Assembly: GCF_048551375.1 (NCBI RefSeq)
Contig: NZ_JBLYZJ010000001.1
Coordinates: forward strand, 186,001-250,000
DNA from: Faucicola sp048551375
GTDB taxonomy: Bacteria > Pseudomonadota > Gammaproteobacteria > Pseudomonadales > Moraxellaceae
DNA: 64,000 bases
Direction of reading: 5' to 3'
The notes beneath the pieces are model-generated. The model did no database searches. It worked only from the letters and a program-made list of their open reading frames with translations, and was not told where the DNA came from. Below, one piece after another: positions 43,692 to 52,888 of the stretch (position 1 is the first letter of the stretch; each line of letters opens with the position of its first letter). The translations under genes and the position numbers were made by a program.

Positions 43692-45038
43692 CTAATCCAT
43701 CAAATCCACATTTTTGGTTTCTTTCATGGTTAATAATGCAATCAATGAAGCCACACCATTTAGGAATACATAAATCGCAATCCCTTTCATACCATATTGT
43801 TCATTGATTTTGATGGCATAGGTCGCAGCAATCGAAGCACCAACGATAGCAGCAAAGTTATACGCCAATGATGCACCTGAATAACGCACTTCGGTAGGGA
43901 ATAATTCAGGTAATAACGCTGCCATTGGACCAAATGAACAGCCCATCAATGCCATACCGATAACCAAGAACCAAAATACGCTGGTGGTCGTACCATCCGT
44001 CAAGAAGGTTGGGATAAAGCAAGCAAAGACCATACAAGCAATCGTCACCACGGTTAACCATTTTTTACGACCGATTTTATCCGCAAATATACCTGAAATA
44101 CTGGTGAAAATACCAAATACCACTGCTGCTACCAATAAGTAACCTGTAAAGGTGTTTGGTGCAATACCTAGACCAGTCGGATGACCATCGGCAGACAGTT
44201 TAACAGGGCTTTTTGAGTAGGCTTGGACAAAGGCAGTCATAATATAAAACACCACGTAAGTGATTGCCATCACAAATGTACCTTGCAAAATAGGTCGCCA
44301 ATGTTGGGTCAATACTTTACTAACAGGGGCTTCGACTTTTTTGCCCTCGGCTTCTGCGGTGCGGAATACATGGCTTTCATGCAAGCTCAAACGCACCCAC
44401 AAACCCACACCAACCAACACAACTGAAATCAAAAACGGAATACGCCACGCCCACTCGACTAACGCTTCTTTACCCAAGAAATAGCTGAGCAAGAAGAACA
44501 CGCCATTGGCTAAAAATAGCCCAATCGGTGCACCCAATTGTGGGAATGTACCGTACCAAGCACGTTTGCCTTCTGGGGCATTTTCGGTAGCGACCAAGGC
44601 TGCACCGCCCCACTCACCGCCCAAGCCGATGCCTTGACCGATACGCAAAATACATAACAATAATGGGGCTAACACGCCAACTTGGGCATAAGTTGGTAAC
44701 AAGCCAATCGCCACGGTGGATAAGCCCATCGTCAATAGTGATGCAACGAGGGTTTTTTTACGTCCTAATTTGTCACCAAAATGTCCAAACAACGCCGAGC
44801 CAACAGGACGAGCAATAAATGCCAGTGCCAAAGTTGACAATGAAAATAACATCGCTGCATTTGGGTCGGTTTTGTCAAAAAATTGGGTGTTAAAAATCAA
44901 TACCGCAGCGGCTGCGTAGATGTAATAGTCATAGAACTCAATCGCTGTTCCAATCATCGAAGCCAAAGCAACTTTCTTTGGGTCGTTGCGTAAAGGTATG
45001 TCGTGATGGTCAATTGGATGAGAGGCAATATTTGACAC
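43692..45038 (-). CDS. MFS transporter, metabolite:H+ symporter (MHS) family
   Basis: 448 residues, 12 transmembrane helices. MHS features are the N-terminal IGTAIEFYDYYIYAAAAVLIF, the loop GHFGDKLGRKKTL (between helices 2 and 3) and GIGLGGEWGGAALVATENAP, plus a large central loop. Members import proline, betaine, shikimate, ketoglutarate or citrate with protons; the substrate cannot be told here. AAGGAGAC precedes the ATG. It is followed by a strong terminator and is monocistronic. Confidence 0.92.
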   Translation of the reverse strand: MSNIASHPIDHHDIPLRNDPKKVALASMIGTAIEFYDYYIYAAAAVLIFNTQFFDKTDPNAAMLFSLSTLALAFIARPVGSALFGHFGDKLGRKKTLVASLLTMGLSTVAIGLLPTYAQVGVLAPLLLCILRIGQGIGLGGEWGGAALVATENAPEGKRAWYGTFPQLGAPIGLFLANGVFFLLSYFLGKEALVEWAWRIPFLISVVLVGVGLWVRLSLHESHVFRTAEAEGKKVEAPVSKVLTQHWRPILQGTFVMAITYVVFYIMTAFVQAYSKSPVKLSADGHPTGLGIAPNTFTGYLLVAAVVFGIFTSISGIFADKIGRKKWLTVVTIACMVFACFIPTFLTDGTTTSVFWFLVIGMALMGCSFGPMAALLPELFPTEVRYSGASLAYNFAAIVGASIAATYAIKINEQYGMKGIAIYVFLNGVASLIALLTMKETKNVDLMD

Positions 45039-45227
45039 AGAAGTCTCCTTAACAAATAAACTAAATAGTTTCCATACTATTACTATAAGTTATCAGAACT
45101 GTGAATCAAAGTAAAACTAAAAGAAATATTTTTATTCGAAAAAAAACTTTTTGTTATGATAAATGCATAGACTGATAGATATTTTTTTATTAATCAAATT
45201 TAGTTTTATAAATAAAGGGGGTTATAC

Positions 45228-45256
45228 TTGCATAAAACTGATGTATTTTTCATAAT
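45228..45256 (+). promoter_or_regulatory. Candidate sigma-70 promoter of the rhodanese gene
   Basis: TTGCAT, a 17-bp spacer and CATAAT lie 42-70 bp before the rhodanese start. Both boxes are near consensus and spacing is ideal. It is a visual match only. Confidence 0.4.
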
Positions 45257-45297
45257 AACGCCAGTTTAATTTCCATTAAATTAACTAGGATATACAA

Positions 45298-45603
45298 ATG
45301 ATTAGAGAGTTATCGATTACCAACTTTACCCCAAGCGAAGACGATACTATTTGGGATGTACGTGACGAAAAAGCCTATAAAGAAGGACATATCGAATATG
45401 CCAAAAACCACCCATTAGACACGCTCACCAATGACTTGTTAAACCAAACAGACGGCACTGTGTATGTGCTGTGTGGCGGTGGCACAAGAGCAGGCAAGTC
45501 GGCAACCTTGCTTGATAGCTTTGATGACAGCCGTGATATTGTGATTTTGCAAGGTGGTACAAGAGGGGCAAAATCGGCAGGGATGACGATTGTTAGTGAA
45601 TAA
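45298..45603 (+). CDS. Rhodanese-like domain protein
   Basis: 101-residue single rhodanese domain. It has IWDVRDEKAYKEGHI (the DVR and EGHI motifs) and the active-site loop LCGGGTRAGKSA with one cysteine, so it is probably a sulfur carrier or transferase. It is small like GlpE/PspE but lacks a signal peptide, so it is cytoplasmic. It is followed by a composite repeat and then the McrB-like gene; co-transcription with the latter is possible but the repeat may block it. Confidence 0.9.
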   Translation: MIRELSITNFTPSEDDTIWDVRDEKAYKEGHIEYAKNHPLDTLTNDLLNQTDGTVYVLCGGGTRAGKSATLLDSFDDSRDIVILQGGTRGAKSAGMTIVSE

Positions 45604-45631
45604 AACTGATGGTTTGATTTTTCCAAGTTTG

Positions 45632-45700
45632 TAGGGGCGTATTGAATACGCCTATTTAATGCAAAATTTTTTGGATTGGGCTTATGCAATAAGCCCCTAC
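45632..45700. repeat. Composite two-hairpin repeat upstream of mcrB-like gene
   Basis: TAGGGGCGTATTGAATACGCC and GGGCTTATGCAATAAGCCCCTA enclose a short AT-rich spacer. Outer TAGGGGC and GCCCCTA mirror each other. It has the same layout as 19516-19580. It lies 35 bp before the McrB-like gene. Confidence 0.8.
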
Positions 45701-45734
45701 ATAGCACCTTTTACGATAATTTCATTTGACAAAT

Positions 45735-47012
45735 ATGAGCAATCCAAACCAAATTCCTTCAAATATCATCTTTACAGGCGTAGCAGGGACAGGCAAAACC
45801 TACCAACTGCAACAAATTGCCAAACAATATACCGAAGTGTTGCCACTGGCGACAGGCGAGGATTTGCTAAAAAATCTGGTCGAGCCGTTAAGTTGGCGAG
45901 AGGTCATTTGTTTGGTATTTTTGGATGAAAGAAGACAAGGTAAGCAGTTATTAAAAGTCGCTGAAATTACAGCCCACGAATTTTTTATTACTAAGTTAAA
46001 AATCAACAATCGTGAAAAAGCGATTGCAAACACGGCATGGTCAACGCTTCAACAGTTTAGCCCTACCGATTCAAAAAATGTTTTGGTGAAAAATAAATCA
46101 AGCCAAGCCTTTTTTGATAAAGATGAGTCAAGCAACTGGTTTTTACTAGAAGAAAGTTTACCTTTATTACAGCCATTACAAGCCCAACTGGATGATTACC
46201 AAGCCAGTATTCAAAGGCAAAACGTGCAGAAAATTGAACGGTTTAGCCTTGTTAGTTTTCACCAAGCCTATGGCTATGAAGAGTTTGTCGAGGGGATTCG
46301 CCCAAAAATTAATGATAACGGACAGATGACCTACAGCGTTGAACAAGGGGCATTCCTCAAGCTTTGCCAACAAGCCCAACAAAACCCCAACCACCGCTAC
46401 GCCATGTTGATTGACGAAATTAACCGAGCCAATGTCAGTCGAGTATTTGGTGAGTTGATGTCGCTGATTGAACCAAGCAAACGGGCAGGGCAGGCAAATG
46501 CGATGACGGTGAATTTGGCGTATTCGGGCAAGCCGTTTAGCGTGCCGAGTAATGTCGATATTTATGCCACCATGAACACGCAAGACCATTCGCTCGCTCC
46601 GCTGGATTTGGCGTTCCGTAGGCGTTTTCAATTTGTCGAATGTGAGCCACAGCCACAAATTTTGGGGCAAATAGTGGTTGATAATAGCGTAATAGATTTG
46701 ACAAACCTTTTAACCATTTTAAACCAAAAAATCTGTCAAACTTTGGGTAAAGATAGCCAATTGGGGCATAGTTTTTTGATGGGTATTGAGCGTTTGGATG
46801 AGTTGGCAGTGGCGTTTGAGCAGTCCATCATTCCGCAAGTGGGGCAGGCGTGCCAAAATAATGGGCAGATTTTACAGGTGATTTTTGGGCGTGACGTGAT
46901 TGAGGTAGTGGAAAATAGTCAGCAATTTGGGTTTATGCCAATGCAAAATGCCTTTTCAATCAATAAAAAGGCATTGCAAAGTATCAATACTTACTTGGCT
47001 ATTGGCGGTTAG
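45735..47012 (+). CDS. mcrB: McrB-like AAA+ GTPase/ATPase, no N-terminal reader domain
   Basis: 425 residues from ATG 45735. Walker A GVAGTGKTY is at residues 15-23, so the AAA module begins at once and the N-terminal DNA-binding domain of E. coli McrB (about 160 residues) is absent. A charged, less-conserved segment (about 60-150) follows before the McrB-type core: VSFHQAYGYEEFVEGIRP, Walker B LIDEINRANVSRVFGEL (about 225) and MNTQDHS (about 278), the equivalent of the McrB MNTADRS signature. AFRRRF is the arginine-finger region. The McrC-like gene follows by 38 bp. The pair is a probable type IV-like restriction or antiphage system; DNA recognition would have to come from the insert, McrC or another protein. 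Confidence 0.85.
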   Translation: MSNPNQIPSNIIFTGVAGTGKTYQLQQIAKQYTEVLPLATGEDLLKNLVEPLSWREVICLVFLDERRQGKQLLKVAEITAHEFFITKLKINNREKAIANTAWSTLQQFSPTDSKNVLVKNKSSQAFFDKDESSNWFLLEESLPLLQPLQAQLDDYQASIQRQNVQKIERFSLVSFHQAYGYEEFVEGIRPKINDNGQMTYSVEQGAFLKLCQQAQQNPNHRYAMLIDEINRANVSRVFGELMSLIEPSKRAGQANAMTVNLAYSGKPFSVPSNVDIYATMNTQDHSLAPLDLAFRRRFQFVECEPQPQILGQIVVDNSVIDLTNLLTILNQKICQTLGKDSQLGHSFLMGIERLDELAVAFEQSIIPQVGQACQNNGQILQVIFGRDVIEVVENSQQFGFMPMQNAFSINKKALQSINTYLAIGG

Positions 47013-47050
47013 CAAAAAATGGCGATGGATGAATTTTGGATGAGTTTTAC

Positions 47051-48238
47051 ATGATAATCACCACCTTTGAACACGCCATTTTAACCCAAGCCAATTTCAC
47101 CCATCCCACCGATTTTGATTGGCTAATTGAGCAGAATTTTGACGGCTTTGGCATTGGGCGAAAACAACAACAATGGCAACTCAAAGTCAGCCATTACATT
47201 GGCGTGATTGGCTTACCGAGTGGCAATCAACTCGAAATTTTACCCAAAATTAGCCAAGTGAATAACGCTAATGCCGAATCAATTAAACAAACTCGCCAAT
47301 GGCTACAGCGGATGCTCAAGGATATTTGGCATACCTTAACACCCAAAAATCTGCCAAATCTTGCCAAACAAACCCCTATCAATCCTCAACTACCGCTGAA
47401 TGACTGGCTTGCTCATGCCTTTTGGCAAGGTTTTCAACGCTATCAGCCCAATCGCCAGTATCAAGGCTTTGAGCAAAATCAGCCGTATTTACAAGGCAAA
47501 TTGCTGGTTAAACAACAACTACAACATAACCACCATCAACCACATAAGTTTTTTCATCAAAGCGAACATTTTGCTGTTGATACCGCTTGCAATCAACTGA
47601 TAAAAGCAACGCTACGCCACTTGATTGGAGGGTTACCGCCCGATTTATCAAGAGAATCATGCGATTGGCAAGCGGTTAGCACCATTTTGCCGAGTCAATA
47701 TGCACAAGCTTTTTACCAATCTCAGCAAGAGTTATCCGCTTTACCCAGCACCATCGCTCACCATAATGCACGTTTGGTTGCTTTTTGCTACGCCTTACTG
47801 ACCCTGACCCAAGCCAGTGGGCAAGGACAAAGCCAATCGCAAGCCTTGCTGATTAATATGCAGTTCGCCTTTGAAAAATGGGTCGGTCATCAATTAAAGC
47901 AAAGTTTGACAGAAAACGCTGAGGTGTTCGAGCAGTTTTCCCAACCTTTGACACTTGATAAACAGCTAATAATGAAGCCAGATATTTTGGTCAAGTCACA
48001 AGATACTGTCAAAGTCATGGATATAAAATGGAAAACTGTGCGAGATGTGGGCGACATTAGTCTGTCAGATATGTATCAGTTGCTCACCTATGCCAGTCAA
48101 TTTGGGGCGAGTGAGGCGTGGCTGATTGTACCAACATTGGATAAACACAAAACACGTCAAACTATTAATTTAACGCACGCTAATCCAACCCAGTTTTATC
48201 TTGTGCCATTTTGGGTATTGGATGATGATAAAAATTGA
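47051..48238 (+). CDS. mcrC: McrC-like nuclease subunit
   Basis: 395 residues from ATG 47051, with GATGAG just upstream; a TTG at 47036 is open too. The N-terminal half has the McrC-type beta strands LQVSHYIGVIG-like (here LKVSHYIGVIGLPSGNQLEILPKI), and the C-terminal half the PD-(D/E)xK nuclease core KPDILV then MDIKWK (Asp about 310, Asp 324, Lys 326). All three core residues are present, so an active nuclease is likely. It lies 38 bp after the McrB-like gene, as expected for motor and nuclease. It is slightly longer than E. coli McrC (348). Confidence 0.85.
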   Translation: MIITTFEHAILTQANFTHPTDFDWLIEQNFDGFGIGRKQQQWQLKVSHYIGVIGLPSGNQLEILPKISQVNNANAESIKQTRQWLQRMLKDIWHTLTPKNLPNLAKQTPINPQLPLNDWLAHAFWQGFQRYQPNRQYQGFEQNQPYLQGKLLVKQQLQHNHHQPHKFFHQSEHFAVDTACNQLIKATLRHLIGGLPPDLSRESCDWQAVSTILPSQYAQAFYQSQQELSALPSTIAHHNARLVAFCYALLTLTQASGQGQSQSQALLINMQFAFEKWVGHQLKQSLTENAEVFEQFSQPLTLDKQLIMKPDILVKSQDTVKVMDIKWKTVRDVGDISLSDMYQLLTYASQFGASEAWLIVPTLDKHKTRQTINLTHANPTQFYLVPFWVLDDDKN

Positions 48239-48360
48239 CCGATAGTGTTTTTATGTTTGGTTTTTTCAATCGTTTTGGTAAAATTTTATCAATCGAATTT
48301 CCATATAAATTTGCTACAATACCGATAACATTCAATTCATTTAAAATAATAGGAACAATA

Positions 48361-49716
48361 ATGACAAAACATTATGATTATATCGCCATTGGTGGCGGTT
48401 CTGGTGGCATCGCTTCAATCAATCGTGCAGCAAGCTATGGCAAAAAATGTGCGTTAATCGAAGCCAAGCATCTGGGTGGCACGTGCGTGAATGTCGGCTG
48501 TGTGCCGAAAAAGGTGATGTGGTACGGTGCGAATATGGCAACCGCCATTCACAACTATGCCCCTGATTATGGCTTTGAGTTGGACGTTAAAAACTTTGAC
48601 TTTACTAAACTGGTGCAGAATCGCCAAGCCTATATCGGACGGATTCACCAGTCGTATCGCAGTGGCTTGTCAAAAAACAACGTGGATGTCATCGAGGGCT
48701 TTGCCAAATTTGTTGATAAAAACAGTGTTGAGGTGAATGGTGAGATTATCACCGCTGACCATATTTTGATTGCCACAGGTGGTCGACCATCTCGCCCTAA
48801 CATCGAAGGGGCAGAGCTTGGCATTGATTCGGATGGTTTTTTTGAGTTGACTGAACTGCCAAAACGGGTAGCGATTGTCGGCTCTGGCTATATCGGTGTC
48901 GAGCTGGCTGGCGTGATGAATGCGTTGGGTAGTGACACGCATTTAATCGTGCGTGGTGATAAGGTGTTAAAAAACTTTGACAGCGATATCGTCAGTACCT
49001 TAAGTGGCATTATGCAACAAGATGGTATTCACTTTCATTACCAAACTGTACCGCAAAAAATCAGCCAAAATAGCGATAATAGCCTAAGCATTTTATTTAA
49101 TTCTGGCGAAACTTTGACGGTGGATTGTCTGATTTGGGCGACAGGTCGTGTGCCTGCCACCGATATCATCAACCTTGCGGTAACGGGCGTTGCGGTCAAT
49201 GCTCAAGGCTTTATCAAAGTCGATAAATTCCAAAATACCAATGTCGATGGTATCTATGCCGTGGGCGATATTATCGAAAATGGTGTACAGCTAACTCCTG
49301 TGGCGGTGGCAAGTGGTCGCAGGTTATCGGAGCGTTTGTTTAACAACAAGCCAAACGAGCATTTGGATTATAATTTGATACCGACTGTGATTTTTAGCCA
49401 TCCGCCGATTGGTACGATAGGTTTGAGCGAAGAACAAGCCAAGACAGACTATCCAAATGATAAAGTCACCGTGTATCGCTCAAGTTTTACCCCCATGTAT
49501 AGTGCGATTACCCAACATCGTGAGCCATGTCAGATGAAGCTGATTTGTGTCGGTGAGGATGAGAAAGTCGTGGGCTTGCATGGTGTGGGCTTTGGGGTGG
49601 ATGAGATGATTCAAGGCTTTGCGGTGGCAATCAAGATGGGAGCGACCAAGCGAGATTTTGATGATACGGTGGCGATTCACCCAACAGGGTCAGAAGAGTT
49701 TGTGACGATGAGATAA
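48361..49716 (+). CDS. gor: Glutathione reductase
   Basis: 451-residue flavoprotein disulfide reductase that regenerates GSH with NADPH. FAD motif IAIGGGSGGIAS (about 8-19) and redox-active GGTCVNVGCVPKK (Cys42, Cys47) are intact. The NADPH motif is VAIVGSGYIGVELAGV, and the C-terminal FGVDEMIQGFAVAIKMGATKRDFDDTVAIHPTGSEEF has the catalytic His-Glu pair. The start is the ATG after AATAGGAACAATA; the frame is open 126 bp upstream but without conserved residues. The IHPTGSEEF tail matches glutathione reductase rather than trypanothione or dihydrolipoyl enzymes. Confidence 0.95.
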   Translation: MTKHYDYIAIGGGSGGIASINRAASYGKKCALIEAKHLGGTCVNVGCVPKKVMWYGANMATAIHNYAPDYGFELDVKNFDFTKLVQNRQAYIGRIHQSYRSGLSKNNVDVIEGFAKFVDKNSVEVNGEIITADHILIATGGRPSRPNIEGAELGIDSDGFFELTELPKRVAIVGSGYIGVELAGVMNALGSDTHLIVRGDKVLKNFDSDIVSTLSGIMQQDGIHFHYQTVPQKISQNSDNSLSILFNSGETLTVDCLIWATGRVPATDIINLAVTGVAVNAQGFIKVDKFQNTNVDGIYAVGDIIENGVQLTPVAVASGRRLSERLFNNKPNEHLDYNLIPTVIFSHPPIGTIGLSEEQAKTDYPNDKVTVYRSSFTPMYSAITQHREPCQMKLICVGEDEKVVGLHGVGFGVDEMIQGFAVAIKMGATKRDFDDTVAIHPTGSEEFVTMR

Positions 49717-49725
49717 GTCAAAAAA

Positions 49726-51642
49726 TTAACCCTTTATTTCACCAACTGCTCGCCACGCTTGGTCAATGGCGGCATTGGCATAAGGTTGCCAATTAACATC
49801 GCTATTTGCAAAATGAATATTACCCAGTGGCGTTTTGACAGAGGCTAATACTTTTTCTGCCTCCGCAGGTTTATCCCACAGAATGTTTTCTTCATAACTA
49901 TAACCATGTCCCCAACGATTGATAGTAATCGCCAAGATTTTATCATCCAACGTTTCACCCGCTTGCTCATAGATTTCTCGTAATTGTGCCAGCATTTCAC
50001 GTTCCAAGTCCTCGTAGCTTTTACGATACAATTCGCTACGACCTTGTTTGCAAGCCTCTCGCAAGGTGGTATTTTTGCCATACGGAACAGGGATACTGGC
50101 TAAATGAATCACCATCGGCTCATCAGGGTTTTTGGGATAATCATAGCCACCCATGCTCACAGGATAGTCTAGCATGACAAGGCAATAAGGGGCAGTGGGT
50201 GAATACAGATGATATACGCCCAGTTTTTTGAACGCTTGCCAGTTTTTGACCAACACTTTGGCATAAATCAGCGGTACTTTGACATTTTGGTGATAGTTGT
50301 CTTTTTGTTGGGTCGGTAGTGTCGGAACGATATGTGGCATCATGACTGAGTAGCAAGCGAGTACGGTGTGTTTTGCGGTAACACGATGTAGTTTATCGCC
50401 TGTTTGATAGCCGACAGTGACTTTACCGTCTTGGTTGTTCACTGCCTGTACCACGGTGCTGTTAAGGCGTAGAGCAACGTTTTGATTGGGTTTATCCAGC
50501 TCATTATAGTCAAATTGGTCTAGGACAATCGCTTCCATCGCTGACATATTTTGGCTATGTTCAGGATTGCTGACCACATTGGGGATTAACTTTTTCACCA
50601 ATAAACGAGCAATCGATGCATTGCCGTCTGGGAAGTGGTAAATATAAGGCTCAGAATCGCTTGCTTCAACTTTGATACCGATTTTGTCAAAGCCTGCATA
50701 GCCTTCATTTAACGCATCCCAAGCCGATAAGCCATCAATGGGAAAGCCCCAATATTCAAGGCAGATATCTTGTAAAAACACTTTGGCTTCAGCCGATAGC
50801 TTGACATGGTCGGTCAAAAACTTGTCATAGCTAATAGACTTTAGGTAGTTGGTTCGTTTGCCAGTTGGCATAGAGGCAAGATAATTTTTGGGTTGTTGAT
50901 AAAGGGCAATCAGCTCTTTTTTACTGGTATCTGATAACGGAGCATTGGCAAAAAATTTATCGGCATTGCTGGCATCAGGCTCTTGAGCCAATACTTTACT
51001 GTGTCCAAAGGTTTTTTTGTTAAAGAAAACGCCTTTTTTTAGCTGGAGTGTGTCGAATAATTTTTGGTCAAAATACTGCTCAAATTTTGGGTAGTCAATA
51101 CCAAGGGCTTTGAGTAGGTTCAAAGCTTGTGAGCTGTAATGGGATTTTGGTGAGTCAATCGACTCGCTACCGCCATAGCTGAGGCGAAATATAGGTTTGC
51201 CGTCTAGCTCCGCATGGAATTCGTTACGTCTAGCGTGTCCACCAAAATCATCATGATTATCCAAGATAAGGATTTTGGCGGATGGGAAGCGTTGTTGATA
51301 AAAGTAGGCAGTGGACAAACCACTGATACCTGCACCGACCACCACCAAGTCATAGTCGCCTTCATTGTCTAAGGTCGTCACATCGAAGCTCTTGTGTTGC
51401 CAACCCATTTGGTGAGCCACGTCATAACTGCCTTGCTGATTACCTCGCAAACCGAGTTTTTCAGGTGGATAGTTGCTATTAGGTGTGGCATGGGTTGAGG
51501 CAGAAGCCGAGGTGCTAGAAGCAGTGGCTTTGGTCGTATCGGTTGTTGTACTGGTTTTTTGACAAGCAGTCAATAAACCTGTTGCCGTACCACCAATAGC
51601 GATGGCAGTGCCGTTTAAAAAATCTCTTCGAGTAATCGTCAT
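49726..51642 (-). CDS. Tat-exported FAD-dependent spermidine-dehydrogenase-like protein
   Basis: About 638 residues from ATG 51642. The Tat signal TRRDFLNGTA and a lipobox-like LTAC (about 25) suggest a periplasmic lipoprotein. A Ser/Thr/Ala linker is followed by YPPEKLGLRGNQQGSYDVAH, the dinucleotide motif LVVVGAGISGLSTAYFY and GGHARRNEF. This architecture recalls spermidine dehydrogenase (SpdH) of Pseudomonas, and its location directly after potA-D supports polyamine oxidation. The alternative ATG at 51702 adds a Lys-rich stretch that would spoil the signal peptide. Oxidised product and acceptor are unproven. Confidence 0.75.
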   Translation of the reverse strand: MTITRRDFLNGTAIAIGGTATGLLTACQKTSTTTDTTKATASSTSASASTHATPNSNYPPEKLGLRGNQQGSYDVAHQMGWQHKSFDVTTLDNEGDYDLVVVGAGISGLSTAYFYQQRFPSAKILILDNHDDFGGHARRNEFHAELDGKPIFRLSYGGSESIDSPKSHYSSQALNLLKALGIDYPKFEQYFDQKLFDTLQLKKGVFFNKKTFGHSKVLAQEPDASNADKFFANAPLSDTSKKELIALYQQPKNYLASMPTGKRTNYLKSISYDKFLTDHVKLSAEAKVFLQDICLEYWGFPIDGLSAWDALNEGYAGFDKIGIKVEASDSEPYIYHFPDGNASIARLLVKKLIPNVVSNPEHSQNMSAMEAIVLDQFDYNELDKPNQNVALRLNSTVVQAVNNQDGKVTVGYQTGDKLHRVTAKHTVLACYSVMMPHIVPTLPTQQKDNYHQNVKVPLIYAKVLVKNWQAFKKLGVYHLYSPTAPYCLVMLDYPVSMGGYDYPKNPDEPMVIHLASIPVPYGKNTTLREACKQGRSELYRKSYEDLEREMLAQLREIYEQAGETLDDKILAITINRWGHGYSYEENILWDKPAEAEKVLASVKTPLGNIHFANSDVNWQPYANAAIDQAWRAVGEIKG

Positions 51643-51732
51643 GCAGATACCTAGTTTGTATTTTTTGCTACTTATTTTCTTTTTTAAACACTTTTTTGAC
51701 ATGATATGCAGTGGCTTAAGCCTGTTAAACCA

Positions 51733-52878
51733 CTACATATCTACTTTTAGCCTATCCCAGTATTGCTGATACAAAGCCATCGTATCATCGCCGACATCCT
51801 CACGAAAGCGAGCGTGTTTCAGCAATTCAGCAGGCGGATACACAATCGGATTGTTCGCCAATTCTGGAGGCATTTCTTTTTTGGCAGCTTCATTTGGTGA
51901 GCCGTAGCCAATTTCCTCACTAATCATAGCGGCGTATTTTGGACGCAAAATAAAATCAATAAACTTATAGGCATTGTCAAGATTTTTGGCATTTTTTGGG
52001 ATGACCATATTATCCATCCACATAATCGCCCCTTCTTTGGGATAAACAAAGTCCAGCTCTGGCATCCCTTGGTCTTGTGCCATGATGACCTCGCCATTCC
52101 ATGCCAAGCCTAGGTAGGTTTCCCCCTCCATGAAGGGCATCCGAGGGGCATCTGAGTTGAAAGTTCGCACATTCGGCATCAGTTTGGTGAGTTTTTCATA
52201 TGCCTGTTTGATATGGGCTGGGTCTTTGGTGCTACCGTTGTAGCCAAGCGTTAGCAAGCTCATGGTAAACACATCACGTAAGTCATTCATCAGCATGACT
52301 CGCCCTTCAAATTCTGGCTTCCATAGGTCATTCCACGAACTAAGAATGGCTTTGTCAATGCGTTGGGTATTCACAGCAATGCCTGATGACCCCCACAGAT
52401 ACGGAATACTGTGTTCATTGTTAGGGTCAAAAGGGGCATTGATAAAGGTGCTTGCCAAATTGCCAAAGTTGCTTAATTTGGCATGGTCGAGTTTTTCGAG
52501 CATCCCTTCTTTTCGCATTTTATCGACAAAATCCGTTCCAGGGAACGCCACATCATAATCGCCACTGCCATTCATGAGTTTTAATTTGGCATACATGGCT
52601 TCGTTTGAGTCAAAGGTGCTATAGATGACCTCAATGCCTGTTTCGGCAGTGAAGTCTTTTAACGCTTGCTCCGAGATGTACTCAGTCCAGTTATATACAT
52701 TGACGACTTTACCGCCTTTTGTAGTTGGGGCGACAGCACTTGCCTCGCTTGCGGTAGTTGCAGTGGTTGTGTCTTTTTGACAGCCTGTTAAGCTACTTGC
52801 CAAGCCACCAGTCAGCACCGCACCACCCAAGCCCAAGCCATAACCCAAAAAACGTCTTCTATTTATCATGTTTACCAT
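51733..52878 (-). CDS. potD: Spermidine/putrescine-binding periplasmic lipoprotein
   Basis: 381 residues of the PotD/PotF family. The signal NRRRFLGYGLGL resembles a Tat signal and ends in lipobox LTGC (Cys about 33), so it is lipid-anchored, unlike E. coli PotD. Core features are VVNVYNWTEYISEQALKDFTAETGIEVIYSTFDSNEAMYAKL, the conserved polyamine-binding start, and YLGLAWNGEVIMAQ. AAGGAG sits 6 nt before the ATG at 52878. It is the fourth gene of the importer set; the flavoprotein gene follows. Confidence 0.9.
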   Translation of the reverse strand: MVNMINRRRFLGYGLGLGGAVLTGGLASSLTGCQKDTTTATTASEASAVAPTTKGGKVVNVYNWTEYISEQALKDFTAETGIEVIYSTFDSNEAMYAKLKLMNGSGDYDVAFPGTDFVDKMRKEGMLEKLDHAKLSNFGNLASTFINAPFDPNNEHSIPYLWGSSGIAVNTQRIDKAILSSWNDLWKPEFEGRVMLMNDLRDVFTMSLLTLGYNGSTKDPAHIKQAYEKLTKLMPNVRTFNSDAPRMPFMEGETYLGLAWNGEVIMAQDQGMPELDFVYPKEGAIMWMDNMVIPKNAKNLDNAYKFIDFILRPKYAAMISEEIGYGSPNEAAKKEMPPELANNPIVYPPAELLKHARFREDVGDDTMALYQQYWDRLKVDM

Positions 52879-52888
52879 GTATTACTCC

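Noticed and set aside
45632..45700. Insertion sequence upstream of the McrB-like gene
   Set aside because: The element is 69 bp with no coding capacity; it is a short repeat, not an IS.
48235..48360. N-terminal extension of glutathione reductase
   Set aside because: It is open by chance after mcrC; the conserved protein starts at the ATG with a good ribosome-binding site at 48361.
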